From Larix kaempferi (taxonomy: Eukaryota; Streptophyta; Pinopsida; Pinales; Pinaceae), in the NCBI GenBank assembly GCA_027924585.1, contig BSBM01001719.1:33554001-33618000 (forward strand): a stretch of DNA of 64,000 nucleotides, written 5' to 3'. The translations under genes were made by a program, and so were the position numbers. The notes beneath the pieces were generated by a model, which saw only the letters and a program-made list of their open reading frames with translations, ran no database searches and was not told where the DNA came from. Below, piece by piece: positions 1 to 12,350 of this stretch (positions within the stretch are counted from its first letter, which is position 1; each line of letters starts with the position of its first letter).

Positions 1-82
1 GGAATATTATTTACATGGGAATTATTCATCTCTATATAAAGCCTCCAAATGATATAATTATTGTGTCTAGTGTTCAAAGGAA

Positions 83-87
83 GACAT
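83..87. repeat. Target-site duplication of copia 1 (left)
   Basis: GACAT here matches GACAT at 5064-5068 exactly, immediately outside both LTRs. Confidence 0.9.
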
Positions 88-277
88 TGTAATAGGTTAT
101 GAGGAAAACTCCACAATTCTATCTTTATTAATGTAAAAAACATTAATATATAAGTAGGTACAATTCAAGTATCTAAGAGACATTAAGATAACAAGATTGT
201 TAGATGTCTCACACAGTTTAAGTATAATCTAATTAATGTTAACATATATTACAATGATCCTGAAGGATTAGACAACA
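88..277 (-). repeat. Copia 1 3' LTR (left copy)
   Basis: This is a 190-bp direct repeat of 4874-5063, about 89% identical by eye. It has TG...CA ends and is bordered on the inside by the polypurine tract. Confidence 0.93.
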
Positions 278-287
278 TCCCCCCCTT
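278..287 (-). other. Copia 1 polypurine tract
   Basis: Read on the minus strand this is AAGGGGGGGA directly before the 3' LTR, the expected site and composition for the plus-strand DNA primer. Confidence 0.85.
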
Positions 288-321
288 AATCTGAATGGAA
301 GTTTTCCATGCCAAGCATCAT

Positions 322-828
322 TTAGAATTTTTTTAAATTTTTAGGTCCCAGTGCCTTAGTAAAGATGTCTGTGATTTGCTTTGAAGTGGAACAATGACTG
401 AGATGAATGGTTTTGACCTCAACATGATTCTGAATCAAGTGATATTTGGTCTTGATATGCTTGGTTTGTTCATGAAATCTGGGATTCTTGGACAATTGAA
501 TTGCAGAACTGTTGTCAACAAGTAGAGGCGTTGAAGTCATCTATTTCTCCTGTAAGTCTTCAAGTATTTTTCCGAGCCACACAATTTCTTTGGTTGCTTG
601 TGTTGCTGCTACATATTCTAGTTTAGTTGTAGAGTCAATGGGAACTGATTGATTCCTTGATCTCCAAGTGACAACTATTGATCTAAGGCTCATCAAATAT
701 CATGAAGTAGACACCCCATGTTATTTGTCTTCATCAAAGTCTCAATCAAAATATTCAATAAGATGAAAGTACAGTACCTTTGAGTATTTCAGACCAAAAG
801 ACTGAGTTCCTTTTAAGTATTTGAGTAC
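322..828 (-). pseudogene. Copia 1 RNase H domain (broken)
   Basis: This is the last domain of the copia polyprotein, which removes RNA from the RNA-DNA hybrid. The open part (322-540) carries the conserved copia pattern DNSSAI, then KNPRFHEQTKHI, then HLIQNHVE, near the 3' end of the element. The part between 541 and 828 still reads as RNase H and the RT-RNase H connection in the same overall frame, but with stops (for example next to 541 and near 829). The frame continues that of the reverse transcriptase upstream. The product would be truncated or absent. Confidence 0.8.
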
Positions 829-2103
829 TCATTTTGTTGTTGCCCAATGTAATTCACATGGTTGATGCATAAATCTGGATAGATTTCCTACCGCAAAGGT
901 AATATCAGGATGAGTAGTGGTGAGGTAAATCAAACTTCCAATAAGCTGACTGTACTTGGTTACGTATTCAAAGGCATTTTCTTTATTGGAATAAATCTTC
1001 AGATCTTGCTCCATTGGAGTAGAAACAAAATTACAGTCTTGCATTCCAAATTTACACAATAATTCTCCAATGCATTTCTTCTGAGAAATAAAAATGAACT
1101 TAGGATTTTGAGTGACTTCAATTCCAAGTAATAATGAAGTAAACACAAATCTTTCATTAACCTTTTGCAACTCTTTCTTAATGGATGCTATATAATCATC
1201 ATTGTTTCATATGATTAGCAAATCATCAACATATACAACTAGATATACAATTGATCTACCAACTTTCTTAACAAATAGAGTTGCATCATCTAGATTAAAA
1301 TGCTTGTATTTTAATTTCAAAAGGTGCTCAGTTAATTTTTCATACCATGCTCGTGGTTCTTGCTTCAAGCCATACAAATATTTTACCAATTTACATACCT
1401 TTTGCTCCTGACCTTTGATAGCAAAACCATCAGGCTGATTCATATAAACATCTTCTTTCAAATTTCCATTCAAGAAGGCAGTCTTAACATCCATATGATG
1501 TATTTTCCATCCTTTCTGTGCTGCTAGAGAAAGTAGAGTTTGAATAGTGCCCCATTTTGTTGTAGCAACAAAAGTTTATGTGTAGTCAACACCTTCTTTC
1601 TGAGCATATCCTTTTGCTACAAGTCTTTCTTTGTGTTTGTCAACTTAGCCATCAAATTTATACTTGTTCTTATATACCCACTTGCAATCAATAGGTTTGG
1701 TTCCAATTAGAGATTCCACCAACCTCCAAGTTCCATTTTTTATGAGAGCAATATCATACTCTCTTTGCATTGCACTTCTCCATACATCACTAGTTACTGC
1801 TTCTTGAAAGGAAGCAGGTTCATCAACAAAAAAAACGTTTAATTCGCAATCATATGAACTATATGAATTGTTACCTAAGCTTGAAGTAACATCTCTTGCA
1901 TTTTCTTCATTATGTCTGGCAGAACTTCTTGTCCCTGTTTTGCCAAGTTCATCTGTATGAGCAAATGGTGTGACAAAATCATCATAGCTTATTGGAAATG
2001 TCATGGTCTGTGTTGATTTACGTAATGGTTGTTTCGGTGTTTGCTTAGTTTTAAGAGTTGTAACAGGTTGAAGGACTAGCCTCATTCTATAATGGAGAAT
2101 CAA
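829..2103 (-). pseudogene. Copia 1 reverse transcriptase domain (broken)
   Basis: This codes for the copia reverse transcriptase (RVT_2 type) in three open segments of one frame: 1645-2103, 1207-1494 and 829-1170. The first segment has the entry motif around WKSAMQ-like WRSAMQREY and CKWVYKNK. The second has [10 protein letters not shown] and ends in the polymerase active-site string YVDDLL. The third has LLGIEVT and the LIYLTTTHPDI motif. Stops separate the segments: TGA after LLII near 1204 and another near 826. It lies about 90 bp downstream of the integrase reading frame but in a different frame, so the ancestral polyprotein is split. Confidence 0.88.
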
Positions 2104-2191
2104 AAGAAGAGGAAGATGTTGTTGTGGAAGGAAATTCCAAACATTGATCTAGAACATGAATCCCCCCTTCAAGATTTAGAAGCTCATTATC

Positions 2192-3238
2192 CTATTCATG
2201 ATATAAAAAATTAGCATGAAATCTATCAGGATGAGAAAGTTGTTTGTCAACAATGAGTGCATCTTTGTCAAATTCAAGAAATATAAGTTCTCTAGAAATA
2301 ATAAACTTTATGTTTGCTTCATCATACAGTGTATAAGCTTTGGAGGTATTAGAATATCCCCAAAAAATGCACTTTGTACTTCTTGCTTCCAATTTATTTC
2401 TCTGTTGTGCAGGAATCAAATCATAACAGGTGGCACCAAAAATTCTAAAATGCTTGACAGCTAGAAGATGGCCATGCCACATTTCATAGGGAGTTTTGTT
2501 TTGTAATGTAGCAGAAGGACTCCTATTCTTAATGTAGACAACACAAAGAAATGCCTCTCCCCAAAACATTAACTTAACATTCTTAAAAAACATCATGGAT
2601 CTTACCATATTTAGCAGTGTTTGTTCATGCATTTTGCCACCATTTTGTTGTGGATTATAAGGAAAAATGGTATGATGTTTAATACCATTGTCCCACAAAT
2701 ATTTTTCAAAATCCTGAGATGTGTATTCACCACCATTATCAATTATAAGGGTTCCAATATTGAGTTGAGTTTCATTTTTAATCCACAAATGAACATTTAT
2801 GAATGTATCAAAAGCTTGAGATTTTGCTTTTAAGAAATAAACCCAACGCATCCTTGCATAGTCATCAATAAAAGTCATTAAATCTTTATTACCATTTGTT
2901 GATGGAACAGGAATGGGCCCACACAAATCTGAGTGAATAAAGCCTAGCTTTCTAGAAGCTCGAGACATAGAGTCATGAAAAGGTTGTTTACGGTTCTTGC
3001 CTAAAATACAAGCATCACATTGGGAAAGTTGTCTTGGAATAGTAGGAAGCCCTTGAAGTCCTTTTTGTTTCATAAGTATGAGACTATGATAATTAATATG
3101 ACAAAATCTAGCATGCCATAACAAGATGGAAGACAAATGACCACTATGATGAGCCAAATTTGCAGAATTATGTGAATTGAATGAGGTACCTTTAAACTTT
3201 AAAAGCTTGTCATATTCCACTCCAGCCATTACAATCAC
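2192..3238 (-). pseudogene. Copia 1 integrase (GAG-pre-integrase zinc finger plus catalytic core)
   Basis: This 348-residue open segment begins with the HHCC pre-integrase region (LLWHARFCHINY, then CDACILGK) and continues into the integrase core (HSDLCGPIP, FIDDYARMRWVYFL). The first catalytic Asp (FIDDY) and the second (IIDNGGEY) are present. The third motif, normally an NGVAER-like string carrying the catalytic Glu, reads NGGKMHEQ here and is one residue short, so the active site looks damaged. A stop separates it from the protease segment. It shares the frame of gag and protease, and the frame is lost just after its end. Confidence 0.88.
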
Positions 3239-3259
3239 ATGATCAAAATCTATTATAAT

Positions 3260-3529
3260 CTAAATGATGCCATCAAACACATGTATTGAATGACCTAGAT
3301 TTCGAATATGCACAAGGGACATCAAATTTATCTTCGATTGTGGAAGATAAAGAACATCAAAAAGTATGTAATCGGCAAGTCCTGGTAATTTAAGTCTAAC
3401 AGATCCAATTCCTGAAGGTTTTAACTGAGACTTGTCTACAAAATGAACTACTCCATCAACTTGATCACTGAATGTCTCAAATAAGTCTTTTCGAAATGTC
3501 ATATGGCATGTGGCTCCGGTATCTAACAA
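3260..3529 (-). pseudogene. Copia 1 aspartic protease
   Basis: This is a 89-residue open segment with the retrotransposon protease active site LDTGATCHMTF at its start. It continues through LKPSGIGSVRLKLPG and LYLPQSKINLMSL, the usual run from protease to the pre-integrase region in copia. The DTG triad is intact, unlike in copia 2 (DTD) and copia 3 (DST). In-frame stops on both sides isolate it: TAG near 3257, and loss of the open frame between 3530 and 3685. Confidence 0.85.
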
Positions 3530-3685
3530 CCAAGTATCATTCCGAGAAGAAAATGAAGTACTAAAAACGTCTTCAATACCAAGATTACAATGTGTTACAA
3601 CATAATGTGCAAATTCAGGAGGGTTACCTTTGTCATGTGTTTGCTTACCTTTGTATTGTGTTTGCTCTTTCTTGTTGATAATTTT

Positions 3686-4435
3686 CTACCAAGGAGTTAT
3701 GCAATGATTGGAAGTATGACCAACTCTGCCACATCTATAGCATTGTATACATTTCTTGTCATTGTTATGATGTTGTTGCTGAGAATATTGTCTTTCACCT
3801 TGATGATATTTACCCTTCCTACCTCTAAAATTTATTCTGCCATGACCTCTGATGCTAGATTCATGTCTAGTAGATTCATCTTTGGACTTATGCCCCTGTT
3901 GTGCAAGACACAGAGTCTCGGCATTAGGAAGTGACTCCTTCTTCCCAAACGATTTTTCTCTCTCTGTGGTTTTGTCTACAAGTTTATCAAAGGTCGTGTC
4001 TTTCATCTTTTCAGTTGCTTGAAAAGATTCAAGATAGTGTGAATAAGTAGGGTATAGGGCTTTAATAAAAGCAGTGAGTTGTAAATCAACTTTTACACGA
4101 GTAACTTCAATATCATGATAAAGAGCTCTGCTTTCATAATCTAGATTCATTAGATCATTATCATTCATCTCTATATTGAATAACTTCATTAACAATTGAA
4201 AATTTTCAAGATCCAAATGAGAATCATATAGATATTTGAGTTTCTTTAAAGTTGTAAAAGAAGTCTTACAGGAAATGATATGCCTGCTTACCTCTTCACT
4301 TACAGAAGCAACAATCAGAGCATAAGCCTTTTTGTATTTACTCTTCCACATTGCAACCTCCTTGTCGTATGTAGGATGCTTTGTCTCACGGTCATCTTTG
4401 CTTTCATATTTTCTTTCACAAGTATCATCCCACAT
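3686..4435 (-). pseudogene. Copia 1 Gag with CCHC zinc knuckle
   Basis: This 249-residue open segment is the nucleocapsid/capsid part of a copia polyprotein. The N-terminal half is the helical copia Gag domain (for example KKLKYLYDSHLDLENFQLL). A basic stretch (HGRINFRGRKGKYHQ) leads to one CCHC knuckle, CYRCGRVGHTSNHC, at about residues 232-245. It lies 420 bp downstream of the primer-binding site. The open frame begins inside the domain, so the true start is probably lost or lies further upstream towards 4520. Confidence 0.85.
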
Positions 4436-4855
4436 GTCATTAAAAATAAGAGTGTTTTTAACTTTACGAAATCATTTTTGATAATTTTCTTTACCAGACA
4501 ATATTATTCTAACAATTGAAATTAAAGCATTCATTGGAATTTACTGTGCACAAATATTGCAAAGTCAAATTCTTATTCACGGGCTAAGCACTTAAGCCCT
4601 AACTCTTTCACAAATAGACCACAAAGTTATAGGCTTCAAACATACATTAACTGCAGATGATTTTAATTGGGGTTAGCGCATGAAATGTTTTCGCACCACA
4701 AATTTTTGATCTCTATTCCACAACAGATATAACCAGTCATTCTGCTCGCAATCCTAGTTACATATACATAGAGTAAAAGTAAACAAATACACAATATTAA
4801 AAGACTCTTCTACATACCAATTTCAACATGGCGTTTAAAGACTCGACCCTCGCAA

Positions 4856-4872
4856 CCAACGCTGTGATACCA
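4856..4872 (-). other. Copia 1 primer-binding site
   Basis: On the minus strand this is TGGTATCACAGCG, one base inside the 5' LTR. It matches the complement of the 3' end of plant initiator tRNA-Met (TGGTATCAGAGC type) except for one base. Confidence 0.88.
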
Positions 4873-4873
4873 T

Positions 4874-5063
4874 TGTAACAGGACATGAGGAAAACTCCAC
4901 AATTCTATCTTTATTAATGTAAACAACAAAAATATATAAGTGGGTACAATTCAGTTATCTAAGAGACAGTTAGATAACAAGACTATTAGATGTCTCGCAC
5001 AGTTTAAGTATAACCTTATTAATGTTAACAGATATTATAATAATCCTTAAGGATTAGTCAACA
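4874..5063 (-). repeat. Copia 1 5' LTR (right copy)
   Basis: This is the partner of 88-277. It has TG...CA ends and is followed by the GACAT target duplication at 5064-5068. Confidence 0.93.
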
Positions 5064-5068
5064 GACAT

Positions 5069-7604
5069 CACACTGTATCATCAGGACGCCACAACTCCAA
5101 TGACAAACATGACAAAGGGTATTCCAACTTACACTATGCAAATTAGCACAACCACTTAACTTGTGGTCGATGAACACCGATAGGTCACAAGTTAAGTGCC
5201 ACTAATAACTTATGTGTTATTTGTTCTCGTCTTCTTCTAGTTAGTTGAGTTATCTGCCACAAATTGTCGATTATCCATGTATAAGTTAAGAGTTATCCAT
5301 GCATCAGGTACCAGTTATCCATGCATCAACTACAAGTTATTTTTTATATTCTCTTTTTTTTAATAATTGTTTATTTTGAATTTGGAACGAGTACCATAGA
5401 ATCAATCTAGACAATACACTTGGCTCATACTTGTGCAATCTAGGAAAAGCATAGGTGTTGGTCCACCCCAAATTCTAAAATATAAACACCTACCAGTGTA
5501 ATTATGCATACACTTGTGACGAGGTGTCCCATATTAGGTATCCAACTCAGCTGCAGTTGGTTGATAAGCCCTAAAATATTAAATTACATAAAATCCAACG
5601 ATTTCTTGGTCAATGTTTGTAAGATGTTGAAGGTCAGGAGAAACATATCTTTCCAGTATTCCAACACTTTCCAATATCCATTAACTGTGCTTCCCCATAG
5701 TGGTTTTAGTCTATTCCAATGGTTGATAGTTGGTATTAATAGTTAATACTATTTTTTCAAATGTTTTAGACAATTTTTTTTTATAGTAGCCTCTATAAAA
5801 TAGTCTTTCTAAGATCCTTATCACGAGTCGGGTTGTGATAATTCCATATGATTCCAAATATTTTGGTTCCCCGTTTTCGAGGGGAGAGCAACCAATAGTG
5901 GGGCAAGGACTAAATGTGGTCATACTTGTGGTCACAACACCACTCCATTAACATAAATAAATATATCCATTTAAATATCATAAATAAGCCAGTTAAATAT
6001 TAATTTAAATCCAAAAAGATTACAAAACTTGCCCATAAATTGACTAGGCCCACTTCTGGCCAATATCCAACTGTTTATGACAAATTGTTCATGTCTGGGA
6101 GATCCATTTACAAGACATCCTGTGCCAAGCCCATCCTAGACTGAACTACCTTACAAAGCCTCCTATCACGGCTAGGTCATGCAATGTTCTGGCATACAAT
6201 CCCCATCAAATGTTCAAAGAGTACCACAACACCATCCCATCAAACCCAATAAATTACATTTGGAGACAGATGTTCCAGGAACAAGGCCGGTATAAGCCCA
6301 AAGTTTATGATCACCTACACAAGAAGGGGAAACGAGTTGTTCACCTACACCTGATGCATTTATCAATAACCGATCCTTAAGTAGGCAACAATTCGATGCA
6401 TTAACTATCTACCAACCTAATCAAATCCACCATGATTATGCAAATCAACCATGAAAGCACAAAGACCATGTAGAACAACACAAGGATTAATCCATAGCCA
6501 TTGGATAGGACTCCAATTGAAATTAACCACATAATCAGAAACACAAGACCTCAATCCATGCCAACTCCAAGAGCCAATAAAAAATAAATGTAAATTCCAT
6601 AAATAAACCATCCAAGCACAAAGATCCACCATTTTTTCACTTTAGAAACTAAATTGTTGCTTGAAGGGATCGCTAATAACAAGCCTCACTTAGCAACCGA
6701 AATCTACTGGAACACAGAACGCATCACCAGCCACAACACACATTTCCAGTCATGCAACAAACAACACGCATCAATAGCCACAACACACATTACTAGTCAC
6801 GCAACAAACAACACACATCAACAACCACACAAGACACATCAACATCGTCAAACAGGTATACAGGTATATCAATATTGGTTATATAGAAGATTCTATTCCA
6901 AGTACAAATTTAGTTCCTTATTTAGGATGCAAGTAGATCTAGTTGCATCTTATTGTATAGTAAAAAAACAGTGTTGTTCTTGAACAAAAGCAAGACAAAC
7001 ACCCTCCAGACATATTCTTCTGGTTTTATTGCAAATGCAAAATTGTTTGTTGAAATGTCCATTACACAAACATTATGTAACAAAAGTCTGCAAAATCAAC
7101 TTTGCAAATGTTTTTGTCTTATATACAACATCTACATGATGCCATATTCAAAGTCAAACCTAGCACGAGGATTCATGGTTCCAGTACAAAAGATGATGGT
7201 TCTATTTTTTGAATGCAATGCAGATTTTATCACAAACATCAAGAAAACAAGATACAATTACATTTCTTGTATGTTCCCCATTTATTTTCCACGTTGCTTT
7301 GTTAAGATTATTGCAACAACATCTATACGTTGTATTTACTACTTCACCTAAAATGATATGTGCAACTTGCATCAATTGGTGTTGCATGAACTGCTTAATG
7401 CATTTTTATTTGTTTTATATGTTTTAGATGTTCCAAGAGCATATAGAAAAATCAATTAGACCTACGACTCATTACTCAATCCAAAGCAACATATACAACC
7501 ATTGCTGATGATTTGTATTTAGTAAGAAACAAGCAGTTATTTTCTCTTCACAATATCCACCTGAAAGACTCATTGACACAGCTTGACAAAGAATCAATTA
7601 GTCT
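5069..7604. other. Intergenic, no gene seen
   Basis: This stretch is AT-rich with only short, non-conserved open frames. Two or three copies of a 16-bp string ending in ATCCATGCATCA lie at about 5270-5330. A minisatellite is listed separately at 6729-6850. I recognise nothing else. Confidence 0.6.
6729..6850. repeat. Minisatellite, about 47-bp unit, 2.5 copies
   Basis: Units begin near 6729, 6776 and 6822 and share AGCCACAACACACAT followed by GCAACAAACAACAC. The third copy is shortened. Confidence 0.75.
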
Positions 7605-10600
7605 TGTTATCACATTTATAGTAGTCGGGGCTACCATATCTTCATATCAGATTCCAATATTTTTCTTAGCCAGTCCTTTACATTGAGATGCTTGAGATCA
7701 GCAGTTGATGAGCATTTATTCCAGGATCACTCATACTTTCATGCAGGCCCAGAGCAGATAGTACAACCTTATGCCATGACTGAGCCTCATGACCTCAGAT
7801 TTGATGACCGATGTAGCCATTTTTTCCTCAGAATATGAAGTTCTTATCTATACTCATTGGTTTCACCCTCCTTAGGAGAATGGACGTGATCATTCCCACC
7901 ATTTATGGCTTACTAGTTTGGCACCACCTTTCACTTTCCCCATCCATTCGTTCTCTTCCATCCTTGTTTTTACCTTGACTTACACTTCAGCCTGTGATAT
8001 GGAGAACCTCCCCACTTTTGCCTCTTTGTTGGATAGCATCCGTGTAAGTTTGTGTCTCGTCTTTGAGTTGTTACTTGAGTTGTGTTGGCTAAAACCTGAA
8101 GCAAATAGTACTACCATCATTACATGCATATGGAATCTCTTATCTTATCTTTTGTGCAAGCCCATGGAAACAAATTAAAATTGTGCCTCTCAACGCAATG
8201 AAAAAGGGCTATGGAAATTGAAATGTTAAAATACCCTGGATGTAAGCTACAACTAGTTGTGCTTCTAAGCAGATGCAAAATCCAAAAAGGGTTATAAAGG
8301 CCTAAAAAGCAGTGGTTAAATGTATGATAAATCCAAATACTGTTGACCATGAATTAAATGTAATGATTAAATTCCTCACGGAGCCTACGGGTTGTGATGT
8401 GAGATGGAGTAAGGGAAAACTAATTCTAAGTGTCCCCTAGAACCTCAAGTTACGGTTAGTTGGGAACCCAGTCATGGCGGTTCTAGAAAAGATTCTCACG
8501 GAGATGTTTCAGATTGGATGTGAGTTGTAGACATTTTCCAAGGTTGAATAAGCACCTCTCTAGGCAACTTATTCCATTTGTGAGACACTGCCATTCCCTG
8601 TGTGTTTATTATCCAACACAAGCTTAAGTGTGTATTTATTTTTTCCCTTATCCAAAGTATCACGGTGTTGAGTTAGTATAGTCATCCCTTTATCCTTGCC
8701 TTGCCTTTTTCCACTTTCACACAATTCTAGCAAAATGATTACTGCCATGAAGTAAGTATATTCTTGAGGTTCTATTTTGAGTAATTGATTATTTTAACTT
8801 ATATTTGATGCTTAAACCGCTAGTAATATGCTACTTCATACTTTGAGTCTTGCTATTAGAATGATTAAAAGAGCATACTTTAACTATTTGCACTTGCAGC
8901 ATCATGCAGTTTAAGCCTGGGTCATATTTTGATCAGTCTTGACCTCGTCAAACCCAATTTGATCAAGTCAACCATAGGATCCGAGATGAGTTGGACCAGT
9001 GATGTTCGAGATTTATGATTTATGGTCTTTTGATACCCATGAGATGGTTCCATTCAACAGACACGTTTTTCACATGATGGTTTTATGATTTTTTGTGGTT
9101 ATTATTATTTACAGACCATTATTTTTATCTGTTCGGGCATGGTTATGACTATAGATGATTATACAGATAGCCACATGGTGTATGGGTACTCATCTCTAGT
9201 AAATTTGGACTTTCTAATTCCATTGGGATACTCAGTTTTCAGTTATAGGCACTTCCAGATGAGATTTCACTCAGATTGTCACCTTATTGCAGATTTTCCA
9301 TTTAAAATGGCCTGGCAGCACAATTTGATTTTTATTTTGGTTCACCTAGGGCACTACAGAGAGAGCATGGGATCCAACCACTTGTTATTACCATATTACC
9401 ATGCTCCCAGACATTTTTGTGCAGTCAGTTTAGGCCCTGGGGTACCAGGAAGTGAGCTACAGGAATTTTATTATTTCATAGGTGATTTTTCTGAGGATAA
9501 AAAATGGTAAAAATGGTTACTGAGGAATTCGATTTGGGATATTGAGGCAAAGAATTGGCATGAGGTTGGTTCAGATGATTTTTGTGATGCATCCCACACC
9601 TTCTAGGGCAGTTTGCAGCATTCAATGGGGTCCACACACACTCCGAGCTCTTGTATTGTGTTTTTATTATGTCATTGAGGGGGCACGATTTGGCCATGTG
9701 GTCACAGTATTGTATCATGATGAGTTATTATATGTTATTGTTCCATGGGGACATGCTAGAGAAGGATGAGTACACCTCTTAGCCCCACCATGCGCTTATG
9801 TCATGTTGTCTAGTCACTTTCATGTGGTGCATCCCCCTAGGGCGACTTAGCTAGTGCGCCCCTCTATTTTTTAGTTTATCCGTGTATGTATTATTTGGGC
9901 TCATCATAGCCATTGATTATCACTTATGTATATTTTGATCTCAACCACTCGTAAAAAAAGGTGGTTAGGATTTTGGTCTCCTTCATTATTATTAAAGGAG
10001 AGACCCCCCTCATTGTAGAGCGACTTTTGGCTCTTGGTTACTGGAATAGAAAATAGATTTTGAAAAAACTCTTGTGATCTGGGTTTGGATGTTTGGATAT
10101 ATCAATTAAAACTGCTTTTCGATTGCATTGAAGATCTTGGTGAATATTTTGCACATCTTTCGATCCATATTTAATCTGCAGGTGAAGAAGAAGACTTGGA
10201 GGAGGGACGCACTGGTTGAGGAGAATTACCTTGTCTCTCTCTCTTCATTTGGTTTGGTTTAGGGAGTGATTTTTTCTGTGTACTACTTGTTCTCTATGAT
10301 CATTTTTTCCATTTGCATTTTCCTTCATTGTTGCTTGCTAATTGAGTTTATCTCCTTGGTGTTGCAGGAAGAGAGGGGCGCATTAGTGGAACCAAGCATC
10401 GTAGAGGCAAGATAAAGCATAAAATATTCACTTGATATTTGCGGGAGTAGTCCTTGACATATCATTACCCATTTCCATGATCCAGGTAGGCTTGCAAGGT
10501 ACATAATCTATTATTTTAACTTACCCATCTATCATTTACTTTCAAACCCTAACTGCATTTTATTCAGAAAATTCTCAGGGTCTTGTTACTTGGTTTACTG

Positions 10601-11281
10601 GAAAACCATTTTTGGGTTTTTATCTTACGGCCAAACCCTAGGTGGGTTCTCAAGGGCGTCATTCTATGAGGACTCCATATTCCCCTTTTCCCTAGGCACT
10701 GATCTCCAACCCTTGCGCCCTCCTTGATTTGCTTGTCTTTCGGGTTGTCAAACCCCTGTCTGTTGAGATTGTGTACCTTGATACTATCATATCTCCTTGC
10801 AAGTTGTGCTAGAAAGCCTTAACTCATCATATCTACTACTTGGACCATTTTCCCTTATTTAAGGATCATGTTTCCCAAGGCAGTCAGATTTTATCATTTA
10901 TCCGAGCACTTGAATCTTGGAATTACCCTTAATTTCCAAGTCACTGTGTTTAAACACTCAAATTCTAATCATACATTTCCTAAGCCTCCATAGTGACCTT
11001 GTTTCCTTAAATCTAGGGTTCTTCACCCTTCACCTTACGTACCCTATCTTTTTAGCTTGATATGGTTGTCGGGTTAGATCTCTCCTGTCGGGAGTAGATC
11101 AGGGTCTCCCCCTTTACTATATGTGGCTTGGATAGTATAAAGTGAAGAGTGCCTCGATTGGCGTGAAAACCAATTCATATTGGGGATCAAGGCCCTCTTG
11201 TGTCATCTCTTTGGTTGCTTGTCCCGTATGTCGTCATGTATAGGATCACATATTGGGGTAACTACAAGTTGTGTGATAACA
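7605..11281 (+). mobile_element. Degenerate solo LTR of the giant-LTR Gag-only family
   Basis: The left end, TGTTATCACAT then ATAGTAG and GGGCTAC, and the right end, CAACTACAAGTTGTGTGATAA then CA, match the ends of the 4.47-kb LTRs at 40638-52235 read on the minus strand. The last 190 bp align through AGGGTCTCCCCC, GAAGAGTGCCTCG and CATCTCTTTGGTTGC. The promoter zone around 9985-10070 also aligns: TTATTAAAGGAGAGAC and ACTGGAATAGAA. Its distance from the LTR start, about 2.4 kb, agrees with the young copy. No primer-binding site follows 11281 and no Gag frame is nearby, so this is a solo LTR. The flanks AGTCT and GGTAT do not match. Open frames inside it (for example 9085-9510) resemble no protein I know. 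Confidence 0.8.
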
Positions 11282-12350
11282 GGTATTTCTTTGCTTCTAT
11301 CTGAAATCTGCTTTATTCTTAGGTAATAAAAAAAAATCAGCATGCTTTATTCTTAGGTAATAAAAAAACAATCAACCTGCTTTTCCTTTAGAATATTCGT
11401 TTGCAAAAAACACTAAAACAACTTCATATAAGAGCAATGGATTCTATTTGTTTTCGGCGAAATTTGAAATTTGGTTTTATGCGCAAATGGCATTTTTAGC
11501 AGTCATCCAATACAAGTATTCAATTGCAACTATGCATTTGATTTCCTTTGCCACGTGCTTGTTTTTTAATGTATCAACATTGTATGTTGCTTGTAGTTAC
11601 ATATAGCTAAAGAAGCTACTGAAGTGTCCATAACCTACAAAATCGGTAAAAGCTATTCAAACATTTGACCTCATTATGGTCCGTATAAGACAAATATGAC
11701 ATGGAAACTTGGTGTAAATAAGTGCTAAATTCCCCCATAATGGAACTAATCTACCCCATATTTCTACTACTGCATGCACAAACAAGACCGAAAGGTTGGA
11801 ATTTGGGTTCATGTTGATATATGCTCATAAATTCAATTTCAGGGTTACCCAGCTTGTACATCTACCAAGACTTTAAAGGGGATGGATTTATGTTCTTGTT
11901 TAGGGCACCTGAAACCATGCTTTTTTTACACATGTCATAACATACAAAGACCTCGGGATACACATACTTTTCATAACCTCAAAAATGAATTCAAAAAAGA
12001 GTAGCAAGATGTATGGATTTTCCTTTCCGTGATAATGGATACTCCAATTCCTAATATTACTTTGAACGTTGACACAAATAATTATGAGGGCATTCAAGAT
12101 ATATCTGGAAAGGCCTCACCTTGATTCTATTAAGGAGATCAAGCTTGGGTTGCCAGACCACCATCATGAAAGTGAAATTGTGTTGTGTTTGATGGATACA
12201 TGCATGCAATATATAAACTATACATTCATGCAATTGATAAACACTAATGGTTCTCAATGTGATACATGTTTATAGAGTCATGGAAAGAGGGAAGCATGCT
12301 AATCATACAAGGAGGTCAATAAGACAAGCGACCATGGGTGCCAGCTACGA
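11282..12350. other. Intergenic, no gene seen
   Basis: This is AT-rich sequence. A 34-bp direct duplication (TGCTTTATTCTTAGGTAATA plus an A-run) lies at about 11309-11372. Nothing else is recognised before the transposase relic. Confidence 0.6.

Larger units (their letters stand above)
88..5063 (-). mobile_element. Ty1/copia LTR retrotransposon (copia 1), complete in structure but inactive
   Basis: Two 190-bp direct repeats bound the element, each starting TGTAA and ending CAACA. Both sides are flanked by GACAT (83-87 and 5064-5068), an exact 5-bp target duplication. On the minus strand the order is 5' LTR, primer-binding site, gag, protease, integrase, reverse transcriptase, RNase H, polypurine tract, 3' LTR, which is the Ty1/copia order. 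Gag, protease and integrase share one frame. Reverse transcriptase and RNase H lie in another frame, so there is a frameshift near 2104-2191, and several in-frame stops are present. The two LTRs differ at about 21 of 190 positions by eye, so this is an old insertion. A TATA-like string lies at 31-40, about 45 bp outside the left end. The lineage resembles copia 2 at 33532. Confidence 0.95.

Noticed and set aside
9085-9510. 141-codon open frame on the plus strand
   Set aside because: Lies inside the degenerate solo LTR and resembles no retroelement protein.
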